The notes below the pieces were generated by a model, which worked only from the letters and a program-made list of their open reading frames with translations, was not told the DNA's origin and did no database searches. From Maribacter halichondriae (GTDB taxonomy: Bacteria; Bacteroidota; Bacteroidia; Flavobacteriales; Flavobacteriaceae): a DNA stretch of 64,000 nucleotides. This document shows positions 10,149 through 18,504 of the stretch, one piece after another. How positions within the stretch are numbered: position 1 is the first letter of the stretch; each line of letters opens with the position of its first letter. The stretch is from positions 124,001 to 188,000 of the forward strand of contig NZ_CP107030.1 in assembly GCF_027474825.1 (NCBI RefSeq). The letters are read 5' to 3'. A program made the translations under genes and the position numbers.

Positions 10149-10916
10149 ATGTCAAAATTGCCCCAGCAAAATCAATTCCTCGACCTATCGGACTATGGTA
10201 GGCCAATCGCAAGACTCATTGCACAATCCCTTAAAAATACAAGCTTTACCCCTATTCATGTTACGCTGATGTTCATTATCTCAGGGGGTATAGCTATTGC
10301 CTGTATCTTTAATGGATACCATTGGGGCACGGTATTTTTCTTAGTGTTAAAATCCATCTTGGATGCTGCTGACGGAGAATTGGCGCGCCTGAAGAAAACA
10401 CCTTCTTATACAGGTCGGTATTTTGATTCCGTTTCTGACATCATTCTTAACTTGATGATTTTGCTGACCGTTTGGCATGTTACACAAGGTTCCCTGGTCT
10501 ATACTTTATTCGCATTTTTTGGACTTCAACTTCAAGGTACTTTGTATAATTATTATCACGTCATCCTTAGAAATAAATACCATGGCGATACGACCAGTCG
10601 CGTTTTTGAAAACGAAACACCCAAAGCATTAAAAGGGGAAAAACAACGGGACGTCAATATATTATTTGGTATTTACACCCTGTTATATGGTGGTTTTGAC
10701 CGCATTATTTATAAGATGGATGGTAATGCCGTAGAGTCGAAAAACCTCCCGAATTGGTTCATGACAGCCGTTTCGACTTTCGGGTTGGGCTTTCAACTGC
10801 TAATTATCGGCCTGCTGCTGGTCGCGGGATTCGAAGATTATATCATTCCCTTTTTTATAGTTTATTCCGTTTTTATCTTCATTTTTATTGCCATTCGCAA
10901 GATGATTAATCCATAA
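10149..10916 (+). CDS. CDP-alcohol phosphatidyltransferase family membrane protein
   Basis: 255 residues from ATG 10149. An in-frame GTG at 10095 would add 18 hydrophobic residues. I prefer the ATG because family members begin with a cytosolic helix before TM1. The diagnostic motif D-x2-D-G-x2-A-R-x8-G-x3-D-x3-D is complete, with Asp72, Asp75, Asp93 and Asp97 binding the two divalent metals. Around six membrane segments follow. The enzyme transfers a phospho-alcohol from a CDP-activated donor to a second alcohol in the inner membrane. The actual substrates are not readable from sequence. The next gene begins 20 bases downstream. Confidence 0.85.
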   Translation: MSKLPQQNQFLDLSDYGRPIARLIAQSLKNTSFTPIHVTLMFIISGGIAIACIFNGYHWGTVFFLVLKSILDAADGELARLKKTPSYTGRYFDSVSDIILNLMILLTVWHVTQGSLVYTLFAFFGLQLQGTLYNYYHVILRNKYHGDTTSRVFENETPKALKGEKQRDVNILFGIYTLLYGGFDRIIYKMDGNAVESKNLPNWFMTAVSTFGLGFQLLIIGLLLVAGFEDYIIPFFIVYSVFIFIFIAIRKMINP

Positions 10917-10935
10917 TTATTTTTACTTTTCAAGG

Positions 10936-12360
10936 ATGAAGAACAACATACATCCTTTACCCTACCTTTTATTTTTTACATTATTTTTTCTGGCCTGCAC
11001 CGCCGAAAAAAAGAACACCTACGACATCGCCATCCTGAACGGTTCGACCATTGATCTGGAAACGGGAGCCATTGCCCTAAACGATATTTTTATTTCGGAT
11101 GGAAGGATTCAAAAAGTTACCTCCTCGGAAACCCATGAAAATTTTGAGGCCGGACAAACCATCGATGCGACAGGAAAGTATATGCTACCTGGGTTCTGGG
11201 ACAACCACGTCCATTTTCGTGGTGGTGACAGTCTCATTGAGGCCAACAAGAATTTCCTAAAACTATTCATAGCCAACGGAATCACCACAGTTCGCGATGC
11301 TGGTGGCGATTTGACACCTTCGGTCATGCAATGGAAAAAAGAATACGCGAATGAAGATTTGGTGGGCCCGACCATTTTCACTTCAGGGCCAAAAATCGAT
11401 GGCCCGGGGGCCACGTGGGCGGGGTCTTTGGAAGTGGAAAAAGACGATGATATATTTAATGCTTTAGATTCTCTTCAAAAAATCCCAGTTGATTTCGTCA
11501 AACTTTATGATAGCCGAATTTCGGGCGATATGTACCTGAAAACCATCTCCGAAGCTGAAAACAGGAACATGATAACCTCGGGGCATATGCCCTTTACGGT
11601 CACACTCGATGAAACTATCGGTGCTGGTATCGATGCCATTGAACATCTTTATTATATTATGAAAGGCTGTTCATCAAAGGAATATGAGATTACGCAACGG
11701 CTCCAAAACAAAGAAATAGGCTTCTGGGATGCAATGCCTTTGTTGATGGAAAGCTTTTCGGATAGTACCGCACAAAACACATTTCGAACATTAAAAGAGA
11801 ATAACGTTCATGTTGTGCCCACCTTGCACATCGGTAAAACCTTGAGCTATTTGGATGAAGTCGACCATTCAAAGGACGATTACCTTATTTACATGACTCC
11901 TGGAATCATCGAAACCTATCAAGGACGGATAAATCGTGCCAAAAACGCTTCAGAAAAAGCAGTAGCCGACCGGAAAGCCTTGGGTACGTTTTTTGGGAAA
12001 TTGTCAAAATCCTTGAACGATGCAGGTGTCGGGTTATTGGCAGGTTCCGATAGTGGAGCGTACAATTCCTTTACCTACCCGGGTATTTCATTGCATGAAG
12101 AATTGGAAGAAATGGTCGCAAACGGAATATCGCCTTTAGATGCACTCCGCACTTCAGCCTATAATGGTTCGAAATTCCTGAAAAAAAATTTGGATTATGG
12201 CTCGATCACGGAGGGGAAAGTATCAGATTTAGTGATTTTGGATGCAAATCCGTTGGAGGATATTTCAAATACAAAGACTTTGAATAAAGTTATTAAAGGG
12301 AATGTCATTTTTGATAAAAAGCAACTTCAAGAGTTGTTGGATTCGACGGTGGCAAAATAA
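10936..12360 (+). CDS. Secreted amidohydrolase lipoprotein (imidazolonepropionase-like), copy 1
   Basis: 474 residues with a lipoprotein leader (FFLAC, Cys at about 21). The amidohydrolase TIM barrel is flanked by the usual beta-sandwich (ATGKYMLPGFWDNHVHFRGG). Metal ligands visible are the HVH pair, a Lys in VKLYDSR that could be the bridging residue, His in SGHMPF, His in IEHLYY and Asp in LAGSDSG. The family hydrolyses cyclic amides, dipeptides or related C-N bonds with one or two metals. The lipid anchor places it facing the periplasm or surface. Two further amidohydrolases follow at 14143 and 15899. Confidence 0.87.
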   Translation: MKNNIHPLPYLLFFTLFFLACTAEKKNTYDIAILNGSTIDLETGAIALNDIFISDGRIQKVTSSETHENFEAGQTIDATGKYMLPGFWDNHVHFRGGDSLIEANKNFLKLFIANGITTVRDAGGDLTPSVMQWKKEYANEDLVGPTIFTSGPKIDGPGATWAGSLEVEKDDDIFNALDSLQKIPVDFVKLYDSRISGDMYLKTISEAENRNMITSGHMPFTVTLDETIGAGIDAIEHLYYIMKGCSSKEYEITQRLQNKEIGFWDAMPLLMESFSDSTAQNTFRTLKENNVHVVPTLHIGKTLSYLDEVDHSKDDYLIYMTPGIIETYQGRINRAKNASEKAVADRKALGTFFGKLSKSLNDAGVGLLAGSDSGAYNSFTYPGISLHEELEEMVANGISPLDALRTSAYNGSKFLKKNLDYGSITEGKVSDLVILDANPLEDISNTKTLNKVIKGNVIFDKKQLQELLDSTVAK

Positions 12361-12371
12361 GGGAGAACGGC

Positions 12372-12394
12372 TCCTTCCCCTAGCAGGAGAAGGA
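12372..12394. repeat. REP-like hairpin between genes
   Basis: TCCTTCCCCT, loop AGC, AGGAGAAGGA: 9 of 10 arm positions pair. It lies 12 bases after the amidohydrolase stop and lacks a T tract, so it looks like a dispersed GC-rich intergenic palindrome rather than a classical terminator. Confidence 0.55.
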
Positions 12395-12419
12395 ACAAAA
12401 TGATTTTCATTAGAAAAAA

Positions 12420-12830
12420 ATGATACAAAAAATAGCCCATATCGCCCTGGTGGTAAAAGACTATGACGAAGCCATAGATTTCTACACGAAGAAACTGGAC
12501 TTCAAATTAATCGAGGATACCGAATTGAGCAAAGAAAAACGTTGGGTTTTGGTGGCCCCTCCGGGGGCAAACGAATGTTCTTTGTTGTTGGCAAAAGCGG
12601 CAACATCAAAACAAGAAGCCTCTATTGGCAATCAAACCGGCGGCAGGGTTTTCCTATTTTTGTTCACCGATGATTTTTGGAGGGATTATAATAACATGAT
12701 TGAAAGAGATATCTATTTTACAAGACCACCGAAACAAGAGAAATATGGCATGGTCGCGGTATTCGAAGATCTTTACGGAAATCAATGGGATTTGTTGGAA
12801 CCCAACGAGAATAACAAAGGCCAATTGTAA
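12420..12830 (+). CDS. VOC family protein (glyoxalase/bleomycin-resistance fold)
   Basis: 136 residues. The N-terminus MIQKIAHIALVVKDYDEAI with FYTKKLDFKL is the standard VOC module opening. His at position 7 and the C-terminal Glu in MVAVFEDLYGNQWDLLEP are the expected metal ligands of a paired beta-alpha-beta-beta-beta fold. The family covers lactoylglutathione lyases, dioxygenases and antibiotic-binding proteins, and this size fits the small one-domain type that dimerises. The substrate is unknown. It sits among amidohydrolases and a DoxX protein, all in one direction. Confidence 0.85.
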   Translation: MIQKIAHIALVVKDYDEAIDFYTKKLDFKLIEDTELSKEKRWVLVAPPGANECSLLLAKAATSKQEASIGNQTGGRVFLFLFTDDFWRDYNNMIERDIYFTRPPKQEKYGMVAVFEDLYGNQWDLLEPNENNKGQL

Positions 12831-12872
12831 ATTTTTTAAGTCAATAAACAATCAGGTATTGAGTGTCTACCG

Positions 12873-14129
12873 ATGATTATAAAAAACAATATCCTTTTTC
12901 GGTTTCTATTTCTGCTGTTTTGCTTGCTGATTTTTCCATGGCCGTTAGGTAAACTTCCGGGATTTGGAGTATTGGAAGAATTCCATTCCCGATTTTTTGA
13001 ACCGTTAATTACTTGGTTCGGCAATGATCTTCTTGGTATTGAGTCAAAAATCAGTAATTCGGTAATAATTAGTGGAGATAAGCTTTACGATTATCTTCTA
13101 CTGCTATTTTTTATAATTCTTGCCCTGCTCGGTTCGTTTATTTGGTCGTTTATCGAAAAACGAAACCGACCTTACGAAAAACTGAACTACATTTTTGAAA
13201 TTATACTGCGGTATTTTCTGGCATACCAAATGATTTATTATGGGATTTTTAAAATCATCCCCGTTCAATTTTTCGAACCCTATTTTTCCACATTGTTGCA
13301 ATCCTATGGCAAGGCATCGCCAATGGGGATTTTTTGGACCATGATGGCCGTTTCAAAGGGGTACGCACTATTTGCCGGACTGGCAGAATTTATAGGTGGA
13401 GTGTTTTTGTTTTTTAGAAAAACAAAGCTGTTGGGGAGTTTGATTTCCATAGGTGTTCTAATAAATGTGGTGGCCGTAAATTTTTTCTATGACATTCCAG
13501 TAAAACTATTTTCTATTGAACTTCTAATCATTGCGATACTTCTGATTGTTCCCTATTTATCTAGACTTTCAAAAGTAATCTTGTCAAACCGAGCTGTCGA
13601 AAAAATAATTTTGCCATCATATTATGACAAAGGTAAATGGAAAACTATTCGCCCTTTTTTGAAATGGGGTTTTGTGGCCATATTTTGCTACACAACCCTA
13701 AGTACTGCTTTGAAAGCCTATAGTTTTCATAGAGAAAAAGAAAAAACCATTCCACTTTACGGACTTTATGAAATATCGACCCTTATTACCAACAATGATT
13801 CGATTACAACACAAGTAAAATATGCCGATACGTGGCGGTACCTGATTATCGAACACGATAATTCTGCTCAAATTCTCCAGACCGATATGTCTAAAAGAGC
13901 CTATGAATTCGAAGTAGACAGCATCGCCAAAAAATTTAATATGAAAAATTTCAGGGATTCAGAGGATGTGTATACTTTCAATTATCAAAAAACGGATACC
14001 ACCTTAACATTTTCCGGTATTGTCAAAAACGATACCCTTTTCTATGAAACAAAGCGTATTGAAAAAGAAGACTTCTTGCTCATGAACAGGGGTTTTCATT
14101 GGATAAACGAATACCCATATAATAGATAA
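12873..14129 (+). CDS. DoxX-like multi-pass membrane protein with soluble C-terminal tail
   Basis: 418 residues. About eight hydrophobic segments span residues 8-270. The central block (YFLAYQMIYYGIFKIIPVQF, then FAGLAEFIGGVFLFFRKTKLLG) is the DoxX/DoxD-type four-helix unit. Residues 285-418 form a soluble domain rich in charged residues (TTQVKYADTWRYLIIEH) that I do not recognise. DoxX relatives are inner-membrane proteins implicated in redox or quinone-linked processes, but no activity can be claimed here. The stop is 13 bases before the next amidohydrolase, so co-transcription is likely. Confidence 0.78.
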   Translation: MIIKNNILFRFLFLLFCLLIFPWPLGKLPGFGVLEEFHSRFFEPLITWFGNDLLGIESKISNSVIISGDKLYDYLLLLFFIILALLGSFIWSFIEKRNRPYEKLNYIFEIILRYFLAYQMIYYGIFKIIPVQFFEPYFSTLLQSYGKASPMGIFWTMMAVSKGYALFAGLAEFIGGVFLFFRKTKLLGSLISIGVLINVVAVNFFYDIPVKLFSIELLIIAILLIVPYLSRLSKVILSNRAVEKIILPSYYDKGKWKTIRPFLKWGFVAIFCYTTLSTALKAYSFHREKEKTIPLYGLYEISTLITNNDSITTQVKYADTWRYLIIEHDNSAQILQTDMSKRAYEFEVDSIAKKFNMKNFRDSEDVYTFNYQKTDTTLTFSGIVKNDTLFYETKRIEKEDFLLMNRGFHWINEYPYNR

Positions 14130-14142
14130 TAAATCTAATAAC

Positions 14143-15876
14143 ATGAAAAAAATAGTATTTGTTCCACTCTTGTTACTGTATTTATCATGCGGTCTCATCC
14201 AAAAAAATAATGTCGGAACCGCCACTTTAATTTCCAATGTGAATGTTGTAGATGTTGCCAATGGCAAAATATTAGAAAGTCAAAATGTGGTTATTGATTC
14301 AGGGCAAATAAAAAGTATCTCCACGGATATTATGGAGCGCGACACCTTTGCCCAGGTCATCGAAGGAAAAGAAAAATATCTGATGCCTGGTCTTGCTGAA
14401 ATGCACGCGCACATTCCCCCTGCCTCGACAGATCCCGAACGTATCGAAGATGTGCTTTTTTTATACCTCTCCAACGGAATTACCACCATTCGTGGAATGC
14501 TCGGAGACCCAATACACTTGGGTTTACGCGAAAAAGTAACAAATGGCGAGATTTTGGGGCCACGAATTTTTACATCGAGTCCATCGTTGAACGGCAATTC
14601 GGTCAAAACCAAAGATGAAGCCATCGAAAAAGTAACGGCCTATCAAAAGTTAGGCTATGATTTTTTAAAAATCCATCCGGGAATCCAACGTGAAGTTTTT
14701 GACCAAGTCGTTGAAACCGCCAATGAAGTTGGTATCCCTTTTGCGGGTCATGTTCCCGTTGATGTCGGTATTCGTCATGCGTTGGAAAGCAAATATGCCT
14801 CCATTGACCACGTAGATGGATTTTTGGAAGGACTCGTTCCCGAATCGGCTAACGTAAAACCTGAAGAAAACGGATTCTTTGGTTATAATTTTACGCCACT
14901 AGCAGATGTTTCCAAAATTGATGAATTGGTAGCCCTGGCCAAACAAAACGAAGTCTGGATCGTACCGACCCAAAGCCTTTTTGAAAGATGGTTCGCACCA
15001 GTCCCTGCGAGTGTTTTGTTGAGGCAACCTGAAATGAAGTATATGCCTACCGAAACCTTAGAAAACTGGAAACAACGAAAAGAGGAATCCATGGCACCGG
15101 AATCCGGATTCAATGAAGCCCAATGGAAACGATTCAATACTATCCGAAAACAATTGATCAAAAAGCTTCAGGAAAATGGCCATGGTATGTTGTTAGGTTC
15201 CGATGCACCGCAACTCTTCAACGTCCCCGGATTTTCTATTCACCATGAAATCGACGGCATGCAGGCCGCAGGACTTTCCAATCTAGAAATCATCCAATCA
15301 GGAACGCTAAATCCGGCCATCTATTTTGATATGGAAGACGTTTTCGGGCAAGTAAAAGAAGGCCTCGAGGCCGATTTGATACTTTTGAACACTAATCCAT
15401 TGGAAGACCTTGACGCACTTCAAAATCTTTCCGGAGTTATCAGGCAAGGCAAATGGCTACCGAAAGTGAGCATCAACAAAAGATTGAAACAGATTTCAAA
15501 TAAGAATACCATAAGGTCAAGCAAGACCGCTGTCAATCCGACCTTAGCAAGTCAATTGCAGGGCACTTGGAAATATTATAGCGAAAAAGGAAAAAAACCT
15601 GCTCCCTCGAGCACTTTTGAACGTATCAAGGTACTTTCCGATGGGCATTGGAATCTTAATGAGACCAACACGCTTACCGATAAGTTAGCGCACAAGCATG
15701 GGGGCATTTATGAAATAAAAGGCAACATTTATTATGAAACCGTAACCTTTGCCAACCAGAGTTCCGCTTACTTGTTAAACGAGACTTTAGAATTCGATCT
15801 TGAAGTAAAAGGGGATACCCTCACACAGACCGGGCTGAACAATGAATATGACGAAATATGGGTTCGAATAGAGTAG
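14143..15876 (+). CDS. Amidohydrolase lipoprotein with extra C-terminal beta domain, copy 2
   Basis: 577 residues. Lipoprotein leader ends in LYLSC (Cys at 16). The barrel carries MPGLAEMHAHIPP (HAH metal pair), FLKIHPGIQ (probable Lys ligand), FAGHVPV, IDHVDGF and MLLGSDAPQ (Asp ligand). The amidohydrolase domain ends near residue 455. The last 110 residues (GTWKYYSEKGKKP, SDGHWNL, GGIYEIKGNIYYE, LEFDLEVKGDTL) look like a small lipocalin-type beta barrel, not present in the other two copies. Product and substrate are unknown. It is flanked closely by DoxX (13 bases) and the third amidohydrolase (22 bases). Confidence 0.85.
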   Translation: MKKIVFVPLLLLYLSCGLIQKNNVGTATLISNVNVVDVANGKILESQNVVIDSGQIKSISTDIMERDTFAQVIEGKEKYLMPGLAEMHAHIPPASTDPERIEDVLFLYLSNGITTIRGMLGDPIHLGLREKVTNGEILGPRIFTSSPSLNGNSVKTKDEAIEKVTAYQKLGYDFLKIHPGIQREVFDQVVETANEVGIPFAGHVPVDVGIRHALESKYASIDHVDGFLEGLVPESANVKPEENGFFGYNFTPLADVSKIDELVALAKQNEVWIVPTQSLFERWFAPVPASVLLRQPEMKYMPTETLENWKQRKEESMAPESGFNEAQWKRFNTIRKQLIKKLQENGHGMLLGSDAPQLFNVPGFSIHHEIDGMQAAGLSNLEIIQSGTLNPAIYFDMEDVFGQVKEGLEADLILLNTNPLEDLDALQNLSGVIRQGKWLPKVSINKRLKQISNKNTIRSSKTAVNPTLASQLQGTWKYYSEKGKKPAPSSTFERIKVLSDGHWNLNETNTLTDKLAHKHGGIYEIKGNIYYETVTFANQSSAYLLNETLEFDLEVKGDTLTQTGLNNEYDEIWVRIE

Positions 15877-15898
15877 CTCAAAAAACGAAATACTAAAG

Positions 15899-17161
15899 AT
15901 GACTATGCGAATAATGAAAATTATACCCGTAATACTATTTCTGACGGTATTCAATAGTGCCGCCCAAACGTTACTCAAGCCCGACCGTGTTTTTGATGGG
16001 GCAGAAATAAATGAGAACTGGGTGGTTTTAGTCGAGGAAAATACCATAACCTATGTTGGAGAAATTACAGGAACAAAGCTTCCTAAAAAAACGAAAACAA
16101 TCGAGTTAAAGGGTACAACGCTAATGCCCGGCATCATTGAGGGACATTCACATCTCTTATTACACCCCTACAATGAAACCGAATGGAACGATCAGGTGCT
16201 GAAAGAATCTCCTGTAGAACGTGCCATTCGAGGTACGGTTCATGCTAAAAATTCTTTGATGGCAGGCATTACCACCATGCGTGATTTAGGGGCCGAAGGA
16301 GCCGGGTATTCCGATGTTTATTTGAAAAAGACGATAGAAGAAGGAATAATTTCGGGGCCAAGGTTGTTGGTCGCTGGTCCTGCTATTGTAGCAACAGGTG
16401 CCTATGGCCCAAAAGGATTTCATGATGGGGTGACCGTTCCGTTAGGTGCGGAACCTGTAAGTGGTATCGACCAAGCGACCGAATCCGTGCGCCGCCAAAT
16501 GGGTAATGGTGCCGATTTTATAAAAATTTATGCGGATTACCGATGGACTACCGGGGCACCCAGCGAACCCACATTTCTACAGACTGAAATCGATGCTATG
16601 GTGCAGACCGCGACGACCGCAGGAAAATATGTAGTCGCCCATGCCAGTACACCTGAAGGAATGCGCCGTGCTGTACAGGGCGGTGTGGAAACCATCGAAC
16701 ATGGCGATGGCGGTACTTTGGAAATTTTCAAACTCATGAAAGAAAAAGGAGTAGGTTTTTGCCCTACCCTGGCCGCCGGGGATGCCATTTTACGTTATGG
16801 TGGCTGGAAAAAAGGAAACGACCCCGAACCGGAGCGGATTACCCAAAAGAAAAAATCGTTCAAACTCGCTTTGGAATCAGGGGTTGATATCGTTTATGGC
16901 GGTGATGTGGGTGTATTTCCGCATGGCGAAAACTACCGCGAAATGGAAATGATGGTAGAATATGGCATGCAAACCTTGGAAGTTCTGAAATCAGCAACCT
17001 CATTGAACGCTAAGATTTTTCATTTAGATAAACTCGGAAAAGTTAAAATAGGTTTTTTGGCCGATATCATTGCAGTGGAAGGAAATCCCCTTACCGATAT
17101 TAAAAAGATGCGCAACGTTAAATTTGTCATGAAGGATGGTAATATCTACAAAAACGAATAG
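15899..17161 (+). CDS. Secreted amidohydrolase (Xaa-Pro dipeptidase/imidazolonepropionase-like), copy 3
   Basis: 420 residues from ATG 15899. In-frame ATGs at 15905 and 15914 would give a tidier signal peptide (MKIIPVILFLTVFNSAAQ), so the exact start is open. The leader has no lipobox Cys, unlike the two sister copies. Metal ligands: HSH in MPGIIEGHSHLLLHP, Lys in DFIKIYADYR, His in VVAHAST, His in IEHGDGG and Asp in YGGDVGVFPHG. This matches secreted metal-dependent amidohydrolases that cleave proline or aryl dipeptides. I infer a periplasmic peptide or cyclic-amide hydrolase. Confidence 0.86.
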   Translation: MTMRIMKIIPVILFLTVFNSAAQTLLKPDRVFDGAEINENWVVLVEENTITYVGEITGTKLPKKTKTIELKGTTLMPGIIEGHSHLLLHPYNETEWNDQVLKESPVERAIRGTVHAKNSLMAGITTMRDLGAEGAGYSDVYLKKTIEEGIISGPRLLVAGPAIVATGAYGPKGFHDGVTVPLGAEPVSGIDQATESVRRQMGNGADFIKIYADYRWTTGAPSEPTFLQTEIDAMVQTATTAGKYVVAHASTPEGMRRAVQGGVETIEHGDGGTLEIFKLMKEKGVGFCPTLAAGDAILRYGGWKKGNDPEPERITQKKKSFKLALESGVDIVYGGDVGVFPHGENYREMEMMVEYGMQTLEVLKSATSLNAKIFHLDKLGKVKIGFLADIIAVEGNPLTDIKKMRNVKFVMKDGNIYKNE

Positions 17162-17199
17162 CGACCATCGGGATAAAACTTAGAATTCCCCATTCAAAA

Positions 17200-17799
17200 A
17201 TGAACAATCTGAAAGAACAGGAGTATTGGTCGCAACGTTATAAAGAAGCCCGAACCGGTTGGGATATTGGCTATCCCTCTACCCCTATAAAGGAATATAT
17301 CGACCAACTGAAGGATAAAACTATTTCAATTTTGATTCCCGGAGCGGGAAATGCGTACGAAGCCGAGTACTTATGGAAGCAAGGTTTTACGAATGTTTTT
17401 ATCATGGATATTTCGGAAATCCCGTTAGAGGAATTTAAAAGGAGAAATCCTGATTTTCCGGAAGAGCAAATCCTTCATAAAGACTTTTTTGAACATGAAG
17501 GACAATATAACCTGATCGTGGAGCAAACTTTTTTCTGCTCTCTAATCCCAACTGATGAAAATAGAAATGCCTATGCTAAGCATATGGCCTCACTTTTAAA
17601 ACCCACTGGAAAATTGGTGGGTGTTTGGTTTGATTTTCCATTAACGGGCGATATGGAAAACCGGCCATTTGGCGGAAATCGTGAGCTATACCTTAAGTAT
17701 TTAGAACCCTATTTTAAGGGACAAACCTTTGAAAGGTGTTATAATTCGATTCCGCCAAGGCAAGAAAACGAACTTTTCGGAATATTTAAAAAGATATAA
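17200..17799 (+). CDS. TPMT-type SAM-dependent methyltransferase
   Basis: 199 residues, the full length of the thiopurine S-methyltransferase family. Visible landmarks: EYWSQRYKEARTGWDIG at the N-terminus, SAM-binding loop ILIPGAGNAYEAEYL at about residue 46, acidic end of strand 2 in VFIMDIS, and EQTFFCSLIP. In bacteria such enzymes methylate thiol, selenium or tellurium compounds, or halide. The natural substrate is not determined by sequence. It lies 38 bases after the amidohydrolase and converges with the membrane protein gene at 17812. Confidence 0.85.
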   Translation: MNNLKEQEYWSQRYKEARTGWDIGYPSTPIKEYIDQLKDKTISILIPGAGNAYEAEYLWKQGFTNVFIMDISEIPLEEFKRRNPDFPEEQILHKDFFEHEGQYNLIVEQTFFCSLIPTDENRNAYAKHMASLLKPTGKLVGVWFDFPLTGDMENRPFGGNRELYLKYLEPYFKGQTFERCYNSIPPRQENELFGIFKKI

Positions 17800-17811
17800 T
17801 AGACTCCTCTT

Positions 17812-18342
17812 TCATTTTCGACGAAAAAGACCGACAATCCCTTTCCTCAATTGATAAAACATAAAAAATATCAAGGCCAACAGACTGCCGAAACCTATTG
17901 GGATGATGGCTCCAAACGTAAATGCTGAACCCAATACCCACCCTAATAAATATTCAGATTTATATAGTGGAAAAAAGAAAGCCAAAATAAATATGCACCC
18001 CATAATGTAATCTATTAAATCAATACCGTTCATAAAACAAATTGCAATTAATATAGCGATTAAAACAGCTGCAAGAAATCGAAGCACAACAGCTCGAAGG
18101 CTTTCAGAAGCCACGGTTATTTTACGTCGATCTATTCTTTTATGAATGCGATAAAGTAAAAACCAAGTGAAAAATGGAAGTACTATACCACCCAACCAAT
18201 TGGGTATTCCAGGCATATTGGGGTCTTGCAAAACATAGTGGACTGGGATTCCGCCATGAAAATAATCCCATGCGACATGGCCCCAAACTAAAAAGGTAAC
18301 TGCAATAGTCAGGGTTGCGCGAAGCTTAAACGGTAGTTTCAT
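17812..18342 (-). CDS. Conserved multi-pass membrane protein of unknown function
   Basis: 176 residues. Hydrophobic segments at about 8-26, 49-64, 84-104, 108-126 and 131-160 suggest five membrane helices with a basic C-terminus (RKGIVGLFRRK). A His-Gly-Gly-rich loop (WDYFHGGIPVHYVLQ) follows the first helix. I do not recognise the family. The 162-base spacer to the divergent BNR gene at 18505 carries its promoter, which I could not define. Confidence 0.6.
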   Translation of the reverse strand: MKLPFKLRATLTIAVTFLVWGHVAWDYFHGGIPVHYVLQDPNMPGIPNWLGGIVLPFFTWFLLYRIHKRIDRRKITVASESLRAVVLRFLAAVLIAILIAICFMNGIDLIDYIMGCIFILAFFFPLYKSEYLLGWVLGSAFTFGAIIPIGFGSLLALIFFMFYQLRKGIVGLFRRK

Positions 18343-18504
18343 GATTGTTGTTTTGATTGATTAACTGGTAAGACATGAACAGGAAGAAATTGTTACACTT
18401 AAGAAGACTAAATTTTTCATTCTACCCCCGTTAACACTCCTTTAAGAGTTCTCCCCTTTGTTTTTGGTATATTTAAGCGACTAATTAAACTACACTTAAA
18501 ATTG

